From Paenibacillus sp. DMB5 (GTDB lineage: Bacteria > Bacillota > Bacilli > Paenibacillales > Paenibacillaceae), in contig NZ_LRAC01000007.1 in the NCBI RefSeq assembly GCF_001517085.1, forward strand, positions 36,134 through 100,133: a DNA stretch of 64,000 nucleotides. Reading direction: 5' to 3'. Made by a program: the position numbers and the translations under genes. Shown here in pieces: positions 34,890-44,241 of the stretch; position 1 is the first letter of the stretch; every line of letters starts with the position of its first letter. Below the pieces are notes generated by a model. It was not told the origin of the DNA and did not search any database. It worked only from the letters and a program-made list of their open reading frames with translations.

Positions 34890-35822
34890 TTACATCTGCA
34901 CCTCCCGTTTCCGGAGGAATTTCACTTGAATGACCGTAATCAGCATAATGATCAGGAACAGCACCATGGCCAGTGCCGTACCAAAGCCCTGCCGCAGCTC
35001 GCCAAAGCCGACTTTATATATAATATAGGTCAATGTCTCGGTCTCAAAGCCCGGACCTCCATCCGTCATGACCGCAATCTGGTCAAAAATCTTCAGCGCG
35101 CTGATCATCGACAGTACCATGCATACCGTCATTGAACCGGCCAGCAGCGGGAAGGTAATGTGCCGGAACTGCTGGAAGCCGTTCGCCCCGTCAATGCTGG
35201 CCGCTTCATTCAGCTCAGGCGGAATGCCCTGCAGCCCGGCCAGATAGATAATCATGTAATAGCCCGCGCCTTTCCAGACTGTAGACAGAATAATCGACAG
35301 CATGGCGTATTTCGGATTGCCCAGCCAGTCAACGACCCAGCTGCCCAGTCCGACCGCATCAAGAATCTGATTGAACACGCCGAAATTATAATTCAGGATC
35401 ATTGCCCACACAAAGCCCATTACGATCCCGCTCAGCAGTGTCGGGAAATAAAAAATGCTTCTGAACAGGTTGCGGAACCAGCGGACCCTATCAACAAGAA
35501 TGGCCATGGCAATCGCTGCGATATTTTCGAGCACCACCAGGCTGATGGTCATGACCAGCGTATTTTTAAGCGCATTGTGCACGCGGGGGCTGTGCCAGAT
35601 TTCCACGAAATTGGCGAACCCGATATACCGCATATCCTCGCTGATCCCGTCCCATGAGGTGAAGCTGAGATAAATGCTGCCTGCTGTCGGCACGATGACA
35701 AATAATGTATAGATCAGAAATGACGGCAAAATAAACATCAGTGCATAGGACTGCCACTGCTTCTTTTTCTTCGGCTTCAGTGCCGCAAGCGGCTTGTCTG
35801 TCTGTTGCAATGCTGTAGACAT
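34890..35822 (-). CDS. Carbohydrate ABC transporter permease, MalF/UgpA type
   Basis: 310 residues. A charged N-terminus precedes six membrane segments (SYALMFILPSFLIYTLFVIV first). The EAA-like loop is LNEAASIDGANGFQQFRHIT. It follows the binding-protein gene by 114 bases and adjoins the MalG-type gene. Role: membrane channel of the sugar importer. Confidence 0.92.
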   Translation of the reverse strand: MSTALQQTDKPLAALKPKKKKQWQSYALMFILPSFLIYTLFVIVPTAGSIYLSFTSWDGISEDMRYIGFANFVEIWHSPRVHNALKNTLVMTISLVVLENIAAIAMAILVDRVRWFRNLFRSIFYFPTLLSGIVMGFVWAMILNYNFGVFNQILDAVGLGSWVVDWLGNPKYAMLSIILSTVWKGAGYYMIIYLAGLQGIPPELNEAASIDGANGFQQFRHITFPLLAGSMTVCMVLSMISALKIFDQIAVMTDGGPGFETETLTYIIYKVGFGELRQGFGTALAMVLFLIIMLITVIQVKFLRKREVQM

Positions 35823-35936
35823 GGATGCTCTCCCTCCCGGAGCTGCTCACCGGAGAAGAAGGTCCGGGCCCGCCGGATAGCAGGCCCTTCCCTCCCCCGG
35901 GCAGCTTTTCTTTTTTTACATATAATCCGGTACTGC

Positions 35937-37289
35937 TTACTGCTGGTTCGCTTTCACCTGTGCGTCATATTCGGTGTCCGCCTGCTTCATATAATTGGTG
36001 ACGTTCTCGTTCTTCACGACCAGATCCTGCAGGAGTTTATAGAACCAGTTACGGAACTGCGGAGGAATCAGGTTATCGCCCCACCAGTTGTTGATTGCCA
36101 GCGATTTGGTGACATTCGGGTCGGCAATCAGATCAAGCGCTACCTGCATCTGTTCCCCGGTTTCATAAGTAACCTTCTCTTTGGTGGAAGGAATGGCGTT
36201 GATGCTGGCCAGATATTTGGCATACTGCTCAGGTGCAAAGAAGAAGCGGATGAAATCCTTGATCGCCTCTGTTTTGTCCGCATCCTTGGCTGCTTCGGCA
36301 GAGAGCGACCAGCCGGCCGGCGACGGCAGACCGATTACGTTCACTTTGCCTTCACGGTCAGGAATCGCATAGAAGCCGAATTCAAAGCTTGGATCAGCCT
36401 CCTGAATCTGCGTAAACATCCAGGTGCCGGAGTAGAGCTGAGCCGCTTTGCCTGCTACTAGAATAGAAGCCGTCTGGTTATCCCCGGTGCTGAGCCAGCC
36501 TTTGTCCACATAGTTGGTGAACAGGTCTTTAAAGTCTGTCATCGCCTGTACAACATTCGCGTCCGTGAAGCTGACTGTCTTGGCCGTACGCTTGGAGTTC
36601 CAGTCCGGATCCTTCGAATACACATCATCAATCAGGAATTTGTTCACCCAGAAGCCCATATGGAAAATATCCTTACCGCCGACAACAAGCGGGGTGATGC
36701 CGCTGGCCTTCAGCTTTTCCTGGATTGCGAGAAACTCGTCATACGTTTTGGGAAGCTCGGTGATGCCGGCATCCGCATACGCTTTTTTGCTGTAGATAAT
36801 GCCCTGCGGCACGTTTACCGACATCGGCGCATTCCACACCTTGCCGTCTACCTGCGGCGGATTGTCGAACAGCTCGGCCAGATCGGCAGGCAGCTCGACG
36901 ATTTTGCCGGCATCGGCAAAGACCTGAGTGTCACGGATTTCAACGAGATCCGGGAATTCGCCGACAGCATCCTTGGTTTTGAGCCAGTCCAGATAAGCCG
37001 CTGAAGAGGTTTCGCTGATGTCTTTGATTTTGACGTTCGGATTCGCTTCCATGAAAGCCTTGACGGCATCTGCTATCGCCTCTTTGGTCGCCGGGTCGCC
37101 GGAAGCGTAGCCGATGGAGAACTGCACTTCTTTTTTGGCGTCCGTTGTTGCCGCTGGTGCATTAGTTGCTGTTGTGTTATTTCCGTTGTTAGCAGTATCT
37201 GAAGCGTTATTGTTACTTCCGCAAGCCGACAGAATGGCCGTAGCGGCCAGAAGGGTTGCAGACAATGCGGTTACTGATTTCTTATACAT
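35937..37289 (-). CDS. Extracellular sugar-binding lipoprotein of the ABC transporter
   Basis: 450 residues with a lipoprotein signal peptide (lipobox LSAC, Cys23), a low-complexity Asn/Thr linker and an SBP_bac_1 fold. It binds the sugar outside the membrane and delivers it to the two permeases downstream. It is a close paralogue of the protein at 37521-38837 over the full length (GDPATKEAIADAV vs GDMATTQALKAVI; both have AYLDWLK, KDAVGEFPDL and PQGIIYSKKAYA). A cre-like site is about 70 bases upstream, and a terminator separates it from the sensor operon. The sugar is unknown. Confidence 0.9.
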   Translation of the reverse strand: MYKKSVTALSATLLAATAILSACGSNNNASDTANNGNNTTATNAPAATTDAKKEVQFSIGYASGDPATKEAIADAVKAFMEANPNVKIKDISETSSAAYLDWLKTKDAVGEFPDLVEIRDTQVFADAGKIVELPADLAELFDNPPQVDGKVWNAPMSVNVPQGIIYSKKAYADAGITELPKTYDEFLAIQEKLKASGITPLVVGGKDIFHMGFWVNKFLIDDVYSKDPDWNSKRTAKTVSFTDANVVQAMTDFKDLFTNYVDKGWLSTGDNQTASILVAGKAAQLYSGTWMFTQIQEADPSFEFGFYAIPDREGKVNVIGLPSPAGWSLSAEAAKDADKTEAIKDFIRFFFAPEQYAKYLASINAIPSTKEKVTYETGEQMQVALDLIADPNVTKSLAINNWWGDNLIPPQFRNWFYKLLQDLVVKNENVTNYMKQADTEYDAQVKANQQ

Positions 37290-37359
37290 ATGAACAAGAC
37301 CCCCTATGAGACTGAAGATGGATTAAAGCGGGAAACAGCACCCGATGTGCGCATCATCT

Positions 37360-37374
37360 TAGAAAGCGTTTCCT
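37360..37374 (+). promoter_or_regulatory. Candidate cre site before the sugar-binding lipoprotein gene
   Basis: TAGAAAGCGTTTCCT fits WTGNAANCGNWNNCW with one mismatch. Its distance of about 71-85 bases from the start suits a promoter-overlapping CcpA site. Confidence 0.45.
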
Positions 37375-37461
37375 TGTGTTTACAGGATAGCACTCCGCTC
37401 TCCAGGGTTGAATGCAGTTTTTTAAGCTCCGTATGCGGTAATTTTAATAGATCTCTATGGT

Positions 37462-37492
37462 AAAAAAAGAGGCAGATCCGCAGATCTCCCTC
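37462..37492 (-). terminator. Terminator of the two-component/binding-protein operon
   Basis: Stem GAGGCAGATC/GATCTCCCTC (one mismatch) with TTTTTTT on the minus strand, 29 bases after the stop at 37521. Confidence 0.75.
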
Positions 37493-37520
37493 GCGTGTGC
37501 GTTATTCAGCTGAATATCTG

Positions 37521-38837
37521 CTATTCCTTCAAGCCCTCTTCCCGCGCCTGCCGGTCGTATTCCCGGTCCGCTTCTTTCATTGCGCTGCTTACATCGCCAT
37601 TGCTGACAACGAGCTCCTCCAGCAGCTTATAGTACCAGTTGCGGAACTGCTGCGGAATGGTATTGCCGCCCCACCAGTTGTTGATCATCCTTGATTTCAC
37701 AGTCTGCGGGTCGTCAAGAATACGCAGAGCCTCCTCCATCGGCTCACTGACCGGATAGACCGGTTTAACTATGGTGGCCGGAATTCCGTTAATGGCGGCC
37801 AGAAAGGTGCCGTACTGCTCAGGACTGAAGAAAAAGTGCAGGAAGTCCTTGATCGCCGCAGACTTCACCGGATCACCGGCGGCTTCCGCCGAGTAGGACC
37901 AGCCGGCGAGCGAAGGAAGGCCGGTCACCTTCACCTGCCCGGAGCGGTCCGGCACCGCATAGAAGCCGAATTCAAAAGCCGGATCCGCGGCCGAAATCGG
38001 CGAGAACATCCACGGCCCCGAGTAGAGCTGGGCCGCTTTACCTGAGACAAGGAAGGATACGGTCTGGTTATCGCCGATATTCTGCCAGCCCGGATCAACA
38101 TACCGGGTGAACAGCTGCTTGAAGTCGCTTACAGCCTGAATCACATTGGTATCGGTAAAGCTGACCTCGCCGGCCGTTCTGTGTGCGTTCCAATCCGGAT
38201 CCAGGGCATACACATTGTCGATCAGAAATTTGTTGATCCAGAAGCCCAGGTGAAACAGGTCCTTCCCCCCGGCCACCAGCGGTGTAATGCCGGAGGCCTT
38301 CAGCTTCTCCTGCACAGCCAGAAACTCATCATAGGTTTGCGGCAGACTGGTAATGCCGGCTGCCGCATAGGCCTTTTTGCTATAAATGATGCCCTGCGGC
38401 GGGGTTTCATAGAGCGGAGCGTTCCACACTTGTCCGTACACCTGTACAGGATGGTCCAGAAGCTCCACCAGCTCCTGCGGGAGCGGGGCGATTTTGCCTG
38501 CAGCGGCGAAGGCCTCTGTATCACGCATCTCCAGCAGATCGGGAAACTCGCCGACGGCATCCTTTATTTTCAGCCAGTCCAGATAGGCGCTGGAGGAAAT
38601 TTCGCTGATGTCATTGATCGTAACATTGGGATTCGCCTGCATATAGGCGGCAATAACCGCCTTTAGCGCCTGGGTCGTCGCCATATCCCCTGCAGCATAG
38701 GCAATGGAAAAGGTGACGGACCGTAGAGGTTCTACCTTTCCTCCGCCCTCATCTCCGGAGCCGCCAGCACTGCAGGAAGCAAGGATCGCGATGGTGAGGA
38801 TACCCGCTGCCGTTTGTTTTTTGCTAATCTTGTACAT
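37521..38837 (-). CDS. Second extracellular sugar-binding lipoprotein, paralogue
   Basis: 438 residues with lipobox LASC (Cys22) and an SBP_bac_1 fold. Very similar to the neighbouring 450-residue binding protein, so the two arose by tandem duplication. This copy is in the sensor operon: it starts 27 bases after the histidine kinase stop and is followed by a terminator. It has no permease genes of its own. It may present ligand to the extracellular domain of the kinase, or be an alternative binder for the same permeases. Confidence 0.88.
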   Translation of the reverse strand: MYKISKKQTAAGILTIAILASCSAGGSGDEGGGKVEPLRSVTFSIAYAAGDMATTQALKAVIAAYMQANPNVTINDISEISSSAYLDWLKIKDAVGEFPDLLEMRDTEAFAAAGKIAPLPQELVELLDHPVQVYGQVWNAPLYETPPQGIIYSKKAYAAAGITSLPQTYDEFLAVQEKLKASGITPLVAGGKDLFHLGFWINKFLIDNVYALDPDWNAHRTAGEVSFTDTNVIQAVSDFKQLFTRYVDPGWQNIGDNQTVSFLVSGKAAQLYSGPWMFSPISAADPAFEFGFYAVPDRSGQVKVTGLPSLAGWSYSAEAAGDPVKSAAIKDFLHFFFSPEQYGTFLAAINGIPATIVKPVYPVSEPMEEALRILDDPQTVKSRMINNWWGGNTIPQQFRNWYYKLLEELVVSNGDVSSAMKEADREYDRQAREEGLKE

Positions 38838-38864
38838 ACACCGCTCGCGCTCCCTTACATTAGA

Positions 38865-40619
38865 CTACGATTGTTGCGCAATAACAGGAAACAGCAGGGT
38901 AACGGAAGTTCCGATATGCTCCCGGCTGCTGACGGCAAGGCCATACTCCTCCCCGAAGGTAGATCGGATGCGTTCATGGACATTCTTCAGCCCAACATTT
39001 TTGCTTGGGGCAGCGGGGTCTTCCAGATTCCTGTGAAGCTGTGCCAGCGTCTCCCGGCTCATGCCGATGCCGTCATCATAAATGGTGACAGCCAGCACCT
39101 GCTCCCTGCGCTCAACCGTGATGCCGATCGTCCCCTTCCCTTTTTGGCGCAGACCATGCTGTACAGCATTCTCGACCACAGGCTGCAGCGACAGCTTCAG
39201 CACCGGCCAGTCCATATCAATATCCTGGGGAATCTCCTGCTGAAGTGTATACCGGTTTTCATACCGGACGGAAATAATGTAGAAATAATTATGCAGATGC
39301 ATAAGCTCGCTGCCGAGGCTGACCCTGTCCTCCCCGTAATCAATCACATACTTCAGCTGATCCGAGAGGGCCAGAATCATATCCGCCACTTCCCCGGCCT
39401 CCTTGTCTACCGCATTCATGCGGATAACTTCCAGGGTGTTGTAGAGATAATGCGGCCGGATCTGGCTTTTGAGCGCGTTCAGCTCGGTCTGCTTCTGCTT
39501 GATCTGGGCCACATAGGCTTCGTCGATATGAATCCTGAGGCGTTCCACCATCCGGTTAAACCCATGGGCCAGCCGGCCCATCTCATCGTTGCTGTTCACG
39601 GTCAGCTGTGTATCAAGGTTGCCTGACTCCACCACCGTCATTTGCCTGATCAGCTCCCGGATTGGTGCAGCCAGACGGCGGGAAAACCACGCCCCCATCA
39701 CTATCATCACCACTGCGCAGATTGCGATGGCAATGTACACGGTCATCCTTGCCGACAGCAGCTGCTCGAACAGACTGCCGCGGTGGATTGCGGCGATAAT
39801 CTGCCCGTCCAGAAAAGGAATCTCCTGGCTGAGTGTAATCCGCTCCTCATCATCCAGCACGGGCTGTATGATAGCCCCCGGAGCCACATCCTGATTACTG
39901 AAATACACTCTGCCCTGCCCGTCCAGCAGGTATAGCTCATCCCTGGCGCCGAGGCTGAGTTCCCCGATAAACTGCTGGAACAGCGAGGTGTCGATGTCAA
40001 GGAAAAGGGTCCCAACCACCTTGGGCTCCCGGGTCACTCTGCCCGAGGTATCGATCAGGGTCCGGCCGATGGTGAACACGGTTTTGTGTGAATCAAAAAA
40101 ATAATCATCCGTATGGGCCGGAAATACCGCTGCCTTGGCCGGATCTTTAGCCATGGCCGCCAGCCACTCCGGCCGGGCGAAGTCGTCCGTCACCAGCGAG
40201 CGGTTCTCCTTCTGCTGCGAGTATACCTTGCCGTCGGCATTCCTTACAAACTGCACACCGGTAATATAGGAATCGCTGAACAGCAGCGTTTTTAGAAAGC
40301 TGTCAATCGGGATGGCATTAATCTGCCCCAGCTCATTGACATTCGCCGTCTGGTTGCGGCTGTAGCTGTCGATGTATCCGTCGTAACGGCCGGTGTACAT
40401 CAGCTTGGAGATTTCATTGTACTGGTTAAACGCCGAATTCAGATTATAGCCCATATACAGCACCATCTGCTGCAGATTGCTGGCCGTATAGCGCTCCACA
40501 TAACCGGAAAAGGTCTTAACGGAAAAAAAGCTGAGCGCCAGCAGCGGAATCAGCCCGACCAGCAGAAAGGATGCCGAAAATTTGATAAAAACACTGCTGC
40601 TCCGCCCCCTGTTCAGCAC
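38865..40619 (-). CDS. Sensor histidine kinase, YesM type
   Basis: 584 residues. Membrane segment about 12-33, large extracellular sensor (dCache-like, to about 290), second membrane segment about 294-313, HAMP to about 366. Then follow the His_kinase domain with phospho-acceptor His390 (QIRPHYLYNTLEVIR) and an ATPase domain (LKLSLQPVVENAVQHGLR, DDGIGMS, GLKNVHERI). It pairs with the response regulator upstream (33 bases between). These systems sense oligosaccharides, often through a binding protein, and induce the matching ABC transporter and hydrolases. Confidence 0.92.
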   Translation of the reverse strand: MLNRGRSSSVFIKFSASFLLVGLIPLLALSFFSVKTFSGYVERYTASNLQQMVLYMGYNLNSAFNQYNEISKLMYTGRYDGYIDSYSRNQTANVNELGQINAIPIDSFLKTLLFSDSYITGVQFVRNADGKVYSQQKENRSLVTDDFARPEWLAAMAKDPAKAAVFPAHTDDYFFDSHKTVFTIGRTLIDTSGRVTREPKVVGTLFLDIDTSLFQQFIGELSLGARDELYLLDGQGRVYFSNQDVAPGAIIQPVLDDEERITLSQEIPFLDGQIIAAIHRGSLFEQLLSARMTVYIAIAICAVVMIVMGAWFSRRLAAPIRELIRQMTVVESGNLDTQLTVNSNDEMGRLAHGFNRMVERLRIHIDEAYVAQIKQKQTELNALKSQIRPHYLYNTLEVIRMNAVDKEAGEVADMILALSDQLKYVIDYGEDRVSLGSELMHLHNYFYIISVRYENRYTLQQEIPQDIDMDWPVLKLSLQPVVENAVQHGLRQKGKGTIGITVERREQVLAVTIYDDGIGMSRETLAQLHRNLEDPAAPSKNVGLKNVHERIRSTFGEEYGLAVSSREHIGTSVTLLFPVIAQQS

Positions 40620-40652
40620 ACATACTCCCCCTCAAACTCTAATATCATGCCT

Positions 40653-42257
40653 TCAAGGCTTCAAGGACTGCTTATATTCCTGCGGCAGCCTGCCGAATTT
40701 CTTCTTGAACATGTCGCTGAAGTGACGGGCATTGTTGTAGCCGACCTGTTCGGCGATTTCATAGATCATCAGGCTGCTCTGGAGCAGCAGCCGGCGGGCA
40801 TGGTTCAGCCTTACCTCCGTTAAGTAGTGCTTGAAGTTCTGGCCGGTATGCTTCTTGAAAAAGCTGCTGAAATAATACGGGTTCATGTACAGCAGCGCAG
40901 CCATGGATTCCAGCGTAATATTCTCGGCATAATGCTCCTCCACATAGGCTTTCACCTGCAGCAGCTGAGGCATCTCTTTACCGCTCAACCTGCCGGCCAG
41001 CTGGCTGAACAGCTCCTCTACCGCGCTGCAGAAAGCAGCACCCAGGGCAGCATAAGTCGGGGCTGCCGTAAACTGCTCCAGCAGCGCCGGACTTGGACCC
41101 TGCTGCGCGGCAGCATCTACACTGTATTCGGCCAGCTCCTGCTCCAGCTGGAGCACCGTATTGTAGATGTGCGATACCGCCTGGGCGGGGCTGCCGCCCG
41201 AGAGCTGCTCCACCTGGTCAAGCAGCTCTTTGCACCGGACAGAGGCAGTCTCCTTCTCCAGCATCTTCAGCGCTTCTATCAGCGACAGCTGCGTATCCGC
41301 CAGGGGGGCCGGCGAGGTCAGGGAAGACAGTGCACCAGGTGCACCATCGTCTTCAATAACCCGGTTGAGGCCGCAAAAATATTTCGATCTTAGCGCTTTC
41401 AAAGCGCTGCGGTATGAATCATCGGCCTCCTCCAATCCGCCTCCCGGCTTGCCGACGCCGATAGTCACCTGCAGCTTCAGATAGCTGTTGATCTTCTGGT
41501 GCAGATCATCTATCAGCGAACGCGGCTCGTCCGGCTGCTCGTGCTGCAGGAGTATACACAGCCGTTCTCCCTTGCGGAATACGTATCCGCTGCCACTGCT
41601 TTCGACCGTCTCCTTGATAATATTGCTGAGCGCGAATTCCACCAGCTTGCGTTCATGCTCCTCCCAGCGGGACGAGCCGCCGCTGTATTCATCGATCTCC
41701 ACTGCACAAATGGTAGCAAAGCGGGTAATGGCCGTATTCCCCAGCCGGGCCAGCGTGACTGCAGCCCCCTTGTTGCCGTCCGTCAGCTGTTCAAGCAGCT
41801 CCTCAATCGTGCCGGAGACCTTTTTGCGTTCATAGGATTTCAGCCTCTCCTTGTTCCGCTCCTCTTCCGACTCCTGGCGGATCAGCGCGACTGCCTTGCC
41901 TGCCGCCTGCTCCAGCTGGCCGGTATTGACCGGTTTAAGCAGATAGTCCACTGCACCGTACTGTAGTGCCTGCCGTGCATAGGCGAACTCCTGATAGGCG
42001 CTGATGAACACCACCTTGATGGAGCGGCCTGATTCATGAATTCCGCGTATAATATCAATGCCTGAATAACCCGGCATGCTAATGTCACTGATAATCAGAT
42101 CGGGAGCAGCGCTGTCAATCAGCGTCTTCAGCTCAATCCCGTCGCAGGCTTCTCCGACGATTTCAAGGCCCAGCGACTCCCAGGCGATCAACTTTTTGAG
42201 CCCGCGCAGAATAACCGGCTCATCATCAGCCAGTACAACACGTATGCTTCTGTTCAT
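40653..42257 (-). CDS. Response regulator, YesN type with AraC-family output
   Basis: 534 residues. Receiver domain 1-125 with phospho-acceptor Asp58 (DLIISDISMPGYSGIDI) and Lys in LLKPVN. A middle region of about 300 residues contains a GGDEF-like remnant common in YesN proteins. The C-terminal AraC domain (ITLESMAALLYMNPYYFSSF, IYEIAEQVGYNNARHFSDMF) has two helix-turn-helix motifs. It is first in the operon with the kinase and the second binding protein, and is expected to activate the transporter genes that follow. Confidence 0.92.
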   Translation of the reverse strand: MNRSIRVVLADDEPVILRGLKKLIAWESLGLEIVGEACDGIELKTLIDSAAPDLIISDISMPGYSGIDIIRGIHESGRSIKVVFISAYQEFAYARQALQYGAVDYLLKPVNTGQLEQAAGKAVALIRQESEEERNKERLKSYERKKVSGTIEELLEQLTDGNKGAAVTLARLGNTAITRFATICAVEIDEYSGGSSRWEEHERKLVEFALSNIIKETVESSGSGYVFRKGERLCILLQHEQPDEPRSLIDDLHQKINSYLKLQVTIGVGKPGGGLEEADDSYRSALKALRSKYFCGLNRVIEDDGAPGALSSLTSPAPLADTQLSLIEALKMLEKETASVRCKELLDQVEQLSGGSPAQAVSHIYNTVLQLEQELAEYSVDAAAQQGPSPALLEQFTAAPTYAALGAAFCSAVEELFSQLAGRLSGKEMPQLLQVKAYVEEHYAENITLESMAALLYMNPYYFSSFFKKHTGQNFKHYLTEVRLNHARRLLLQSSLMIYEIAEQVGYNNARHFSDMFKKKFGRLPQEYKQSLKP

Positions 42258-42355
42258 GCTTATTCCTCCGTGGATATGACATCATGCTGCCGTTACCGGG
42301 ATTGCCCCACCACTACTGTACCACATAAGCCCGGTGCGGCAGATGCAGCTTTTTA

Positions 42356-43225
42356 ATGGAAAACCGCAGTTTTTTAAGCGGGCTGAAGGCAACCGGCCGT
42401 CCCCTCATCTTGCAGGAGCATGGCACAATCCCGCTGCAGCTTGTATACTTGTACCAAAAAGGAAAGGCGGTCATCTTCCTGATCTATTTCATTAAATTCC
42501 TCTACAGCTTCATCCTGCCGCCGGGCCTGTTCGTCCTGCTGCTGACTGCGGCTGCACTCTGGATCTGGCGCAAAAACCGCCGTCCGGCCGTCACTCTGCT
42601 GATTGTTACCTCTCTGCTCTACCTGTCTATGACACCGCTGATGTCCAATCTGCTGATGGGCAGCCTGGAACGTAAATACAGTCCGCCAACCCGGATCGAC
42701 GGCGATGTGATCGTCATCCTCGGCGGCGGGGCCACAAGCGGAACGCCGGATATTGACGGTGATGGCAATCTGTATGGGCCCGCTGCTAACCGGCTGCTGA
42801 CCGCAGCCCGGCTGTACAGGGAAACCGGCCTGCCGCTGCTGTTCACCGGCGGCCAGGTGTTCGCCGACAGCGGCAACGAAGCTGACATTGCGAAGCGCCA
42901 GCTGATTGGACTTGGCATTCCGGCAGAGGATATCCTGACCGAGAACAAGTCGCTCAACACCGAGCAGAACGCTGAATTTACCGCAGCGCTGATGAAGGAG
43001 TACGCGCTCAGCCGCCCGGTGCTGGTCACCTCCGCCTTCCATATTGCGCGCGGCATGGAGGAATTCCGCAGCGCCGGCTTATCCCCGCAGGCTTACCCGA
43101 GCGATTATAGGATCAGCCGCATGGGTTCCTTCTCCCTCTCCAAGCTGTTCCCTTCACCCGGATCGATGGAATCTACCGGAGTGGCGCTGAAGGAATACCT
43201 TGGCCTTCTGGCGGCGAGGTTATAG
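42356..43225 (+). CDS. YdcF-like (DUF218) membrane protein
   Basis: The core has two membrane segments (VIFLIYFIKFLYSFILPPGL region and VTLLIVTSLLYLSMTPLM) followed by a DUF218 domain: DGDVIVILGGGA, RLLTAARLYRETGLPLLFTGG, ENKSLNTEQNAEFTAAL, VLVTSAFHIARGMEEF. The ElyC/SanA-type family is linked to envelope biogenesis. The start at 42356 gives an N-terminal tail of about 40 residues without a good ribosome binding site. An internal start near 42450-42475 just before the first membrane segment is more likely, but I could not fix it. Confidence 0.8.
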   Translation: MENRSFLSGLKATGRPLILQEHGTIPLQLVYLYQKGKAVIFLIYFIKFLYSFILPPGLFVLLLTAAALWIWRKNRRPAVTLLIVTSLLYLSMTPLMSNLLMGSLERKYSPPTRIDGDVIVILGGGATSGTPDIDGDGNLYGPAANRLLTAARLYRETGLPLLFTGGQVFADSGNEADIAKRQLIGLGIPAEDILTENKSLNTEQNAEFTAALMKEYALSRPVLVTSAFHIARGMEEFRSAGLSPQAYPSDYRISRMGSFSLSKLFPSPGSMESTGVALKEYLGLLAARL

Positions 43226-43276
43226 ACAGCCTGGCCGGAATCCACCCCGGACATGCGGCTCCGGTAGCGGACCAAA

Positions 43277-43321
43277 TAAAAAGCAGTGGCCGAAGGAATT
43301 TCCCCGCGCCACTGCTTTTTT
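43277..43321. terminator. Bidirectional terminator between the ydcF-like gene and ybaK
   Basis: Stem AAAAGCAGTGGC/GCCACTGCTTTT, flanked by A- and T-runs, between converging genes. Confidence 0.85.
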
Positions 43322-43332
43322 TGCCCTGCAGC

Positions 43333-43806
43333 CTATTTGACCAGATCGTAAAATACGGAATCGGTCATGCCGGCCAGCTCCTGTGGATCCAGCTCCATCT
43401 GCATGCCGATTTTGCCGGCACTGACTGCAATTGTATCGTACAGCTCCGCGCTTTCCTCAATAAAGGTCGGATACAGCTTCTTCATCCCGACCGGCGAGCA
43501 GCCGCCCCGGATGTACCCGGTCCACTTCAGCAGATCCTTCACAGGAAGCATCTCAATCTTCTTCTCTCCTGCAGCCTTGGCCGCCTTCTTCAGATCCAGC
43601 TCCCCGCCTACCGGAATGACGAACACATACAGATTGGGTCCGTTGTGTGCCACCAGGGTCTTAAAGACCGTATCCGGATCAAGACCGATCTTCTCGGCCA
43701 CTGCGGTCCCGTGAATAGCCCCGTCCTCATTGTCATAAAGATGCAGCTTATAGCGGATGCCCTTGGCATCCAGCATCCGCAGCGCGTTGGTTTTGCCGGT
43801 CTGCAT
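43333..43806 (-). CDS. ybaK: Cys-tRNA(Pro)/Cys-tRNA(Cys) deacylase YbaK
   Basis: 157 residues of the YbaK/EbsC editing family: TNALRMLDAKGIRYKLHLYD, VFKTLVAHNGPNLYVFVIPV with the functional Lys, and YIRGGCSPVGMKKLYPTFI with the GGxSP-type loop. It hydrolyses cysteine mischarged on tRNA(Pro). Start at 43806 (MQTGKTNALRML) has AAAGGGTGG seven bases upstream; the GTG three codons earlier lies inside that site. Confidence 0.9.
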   Translation of the reverse strand: MQTGKTNALRMLDAKGIRYKLHLYDNEDGAIHGTAVAEKIGLDPDTVFKTLVAHNGPNLYVFVIPVGGELDLKKAAKAAGEKKIEMLPVKDLLKWTGYIRGGCSPVGMKKLYPTFIEESAELYDTIAVSAGKIGMQMELDPQELAGMTDSVFYDLVK

Positions 43807-43948
43807 GTTCCCCACCCTTTTCTGCGCAGTATCATTTTATAGATTAGTAACCTGCTGAATATGTATAAAAGCTATTATAACATGTTGCGTTCACAGTCTA
43901 TAATAAAACCAGACTCTGTCTATTCGCCGTCTCAGGAAAGGAGATTAC

Positions 43949-44156
43949 ATGCGTACTGTATTTGACGCTCATCTGCACATTATCGATCCCCGCTGTCAAT
44001 CCGGATGCGTTAATGTTCGGTACCGATCTGCCGTCCACAAGAGCGCGCCGCCCCTACCACCCTGCGGATCTTGAGCTGATCTGCGAGACACTCGGGGAAA
44101 AGCTCGCCGGTAAAGTGCTGTATCAGAACGCGGCAGACTGGTATCTAAAGCGCTGA
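43949..44156 (+). pseudogene. Amidohydrolase remnant with a large internal deletion
   Basis: A good ribosome binding site (GGAAAGGAG) and ATG open MRTVFDAHLHIIDPR, the usual metal-binding N-terminus (HLHIID) of an amidohydrolase_2 protein. At about position 43994 the sequence jumps, in another frame, to the normal C-terminus NPDALMFGTDLPSTRARRPY ... KVLYQNAADWYLKR, ending at 44156. The missing middle would be some 600-700 bases. The first frame now stops after about 41 codons. It is a decayed gene, not a small protein. Confidence 0.75.
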
Positions 44157-44171
44157 CGGACTGCCGGACAA

Positions 44172-44208
44172 TAACAAAAACCCTTGGTTTTCCAAGGGTT
44201 CAGTTATT
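44172..44208 (-). terminator. Terminator of the YolD-like gene
   Basis: Stem AACCCTTGG/CCAAGGGTT with a 4-base loop, flanked by further AATAAC/GTTATT pairing. TTTTT follows on the minus strand. Confidence 0.75.
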
Positions 44209-44241
44209 GAAATCGTCATCCGGTCAAGTTGTCTTGCCCGG

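Noticed and set aside
43949..44074. A 41-codon small protein
   Set aside because: Its first 15 residues are the start of an amidohydrolase and the rest is the out-of-frame reading of that gene's C-terminus.
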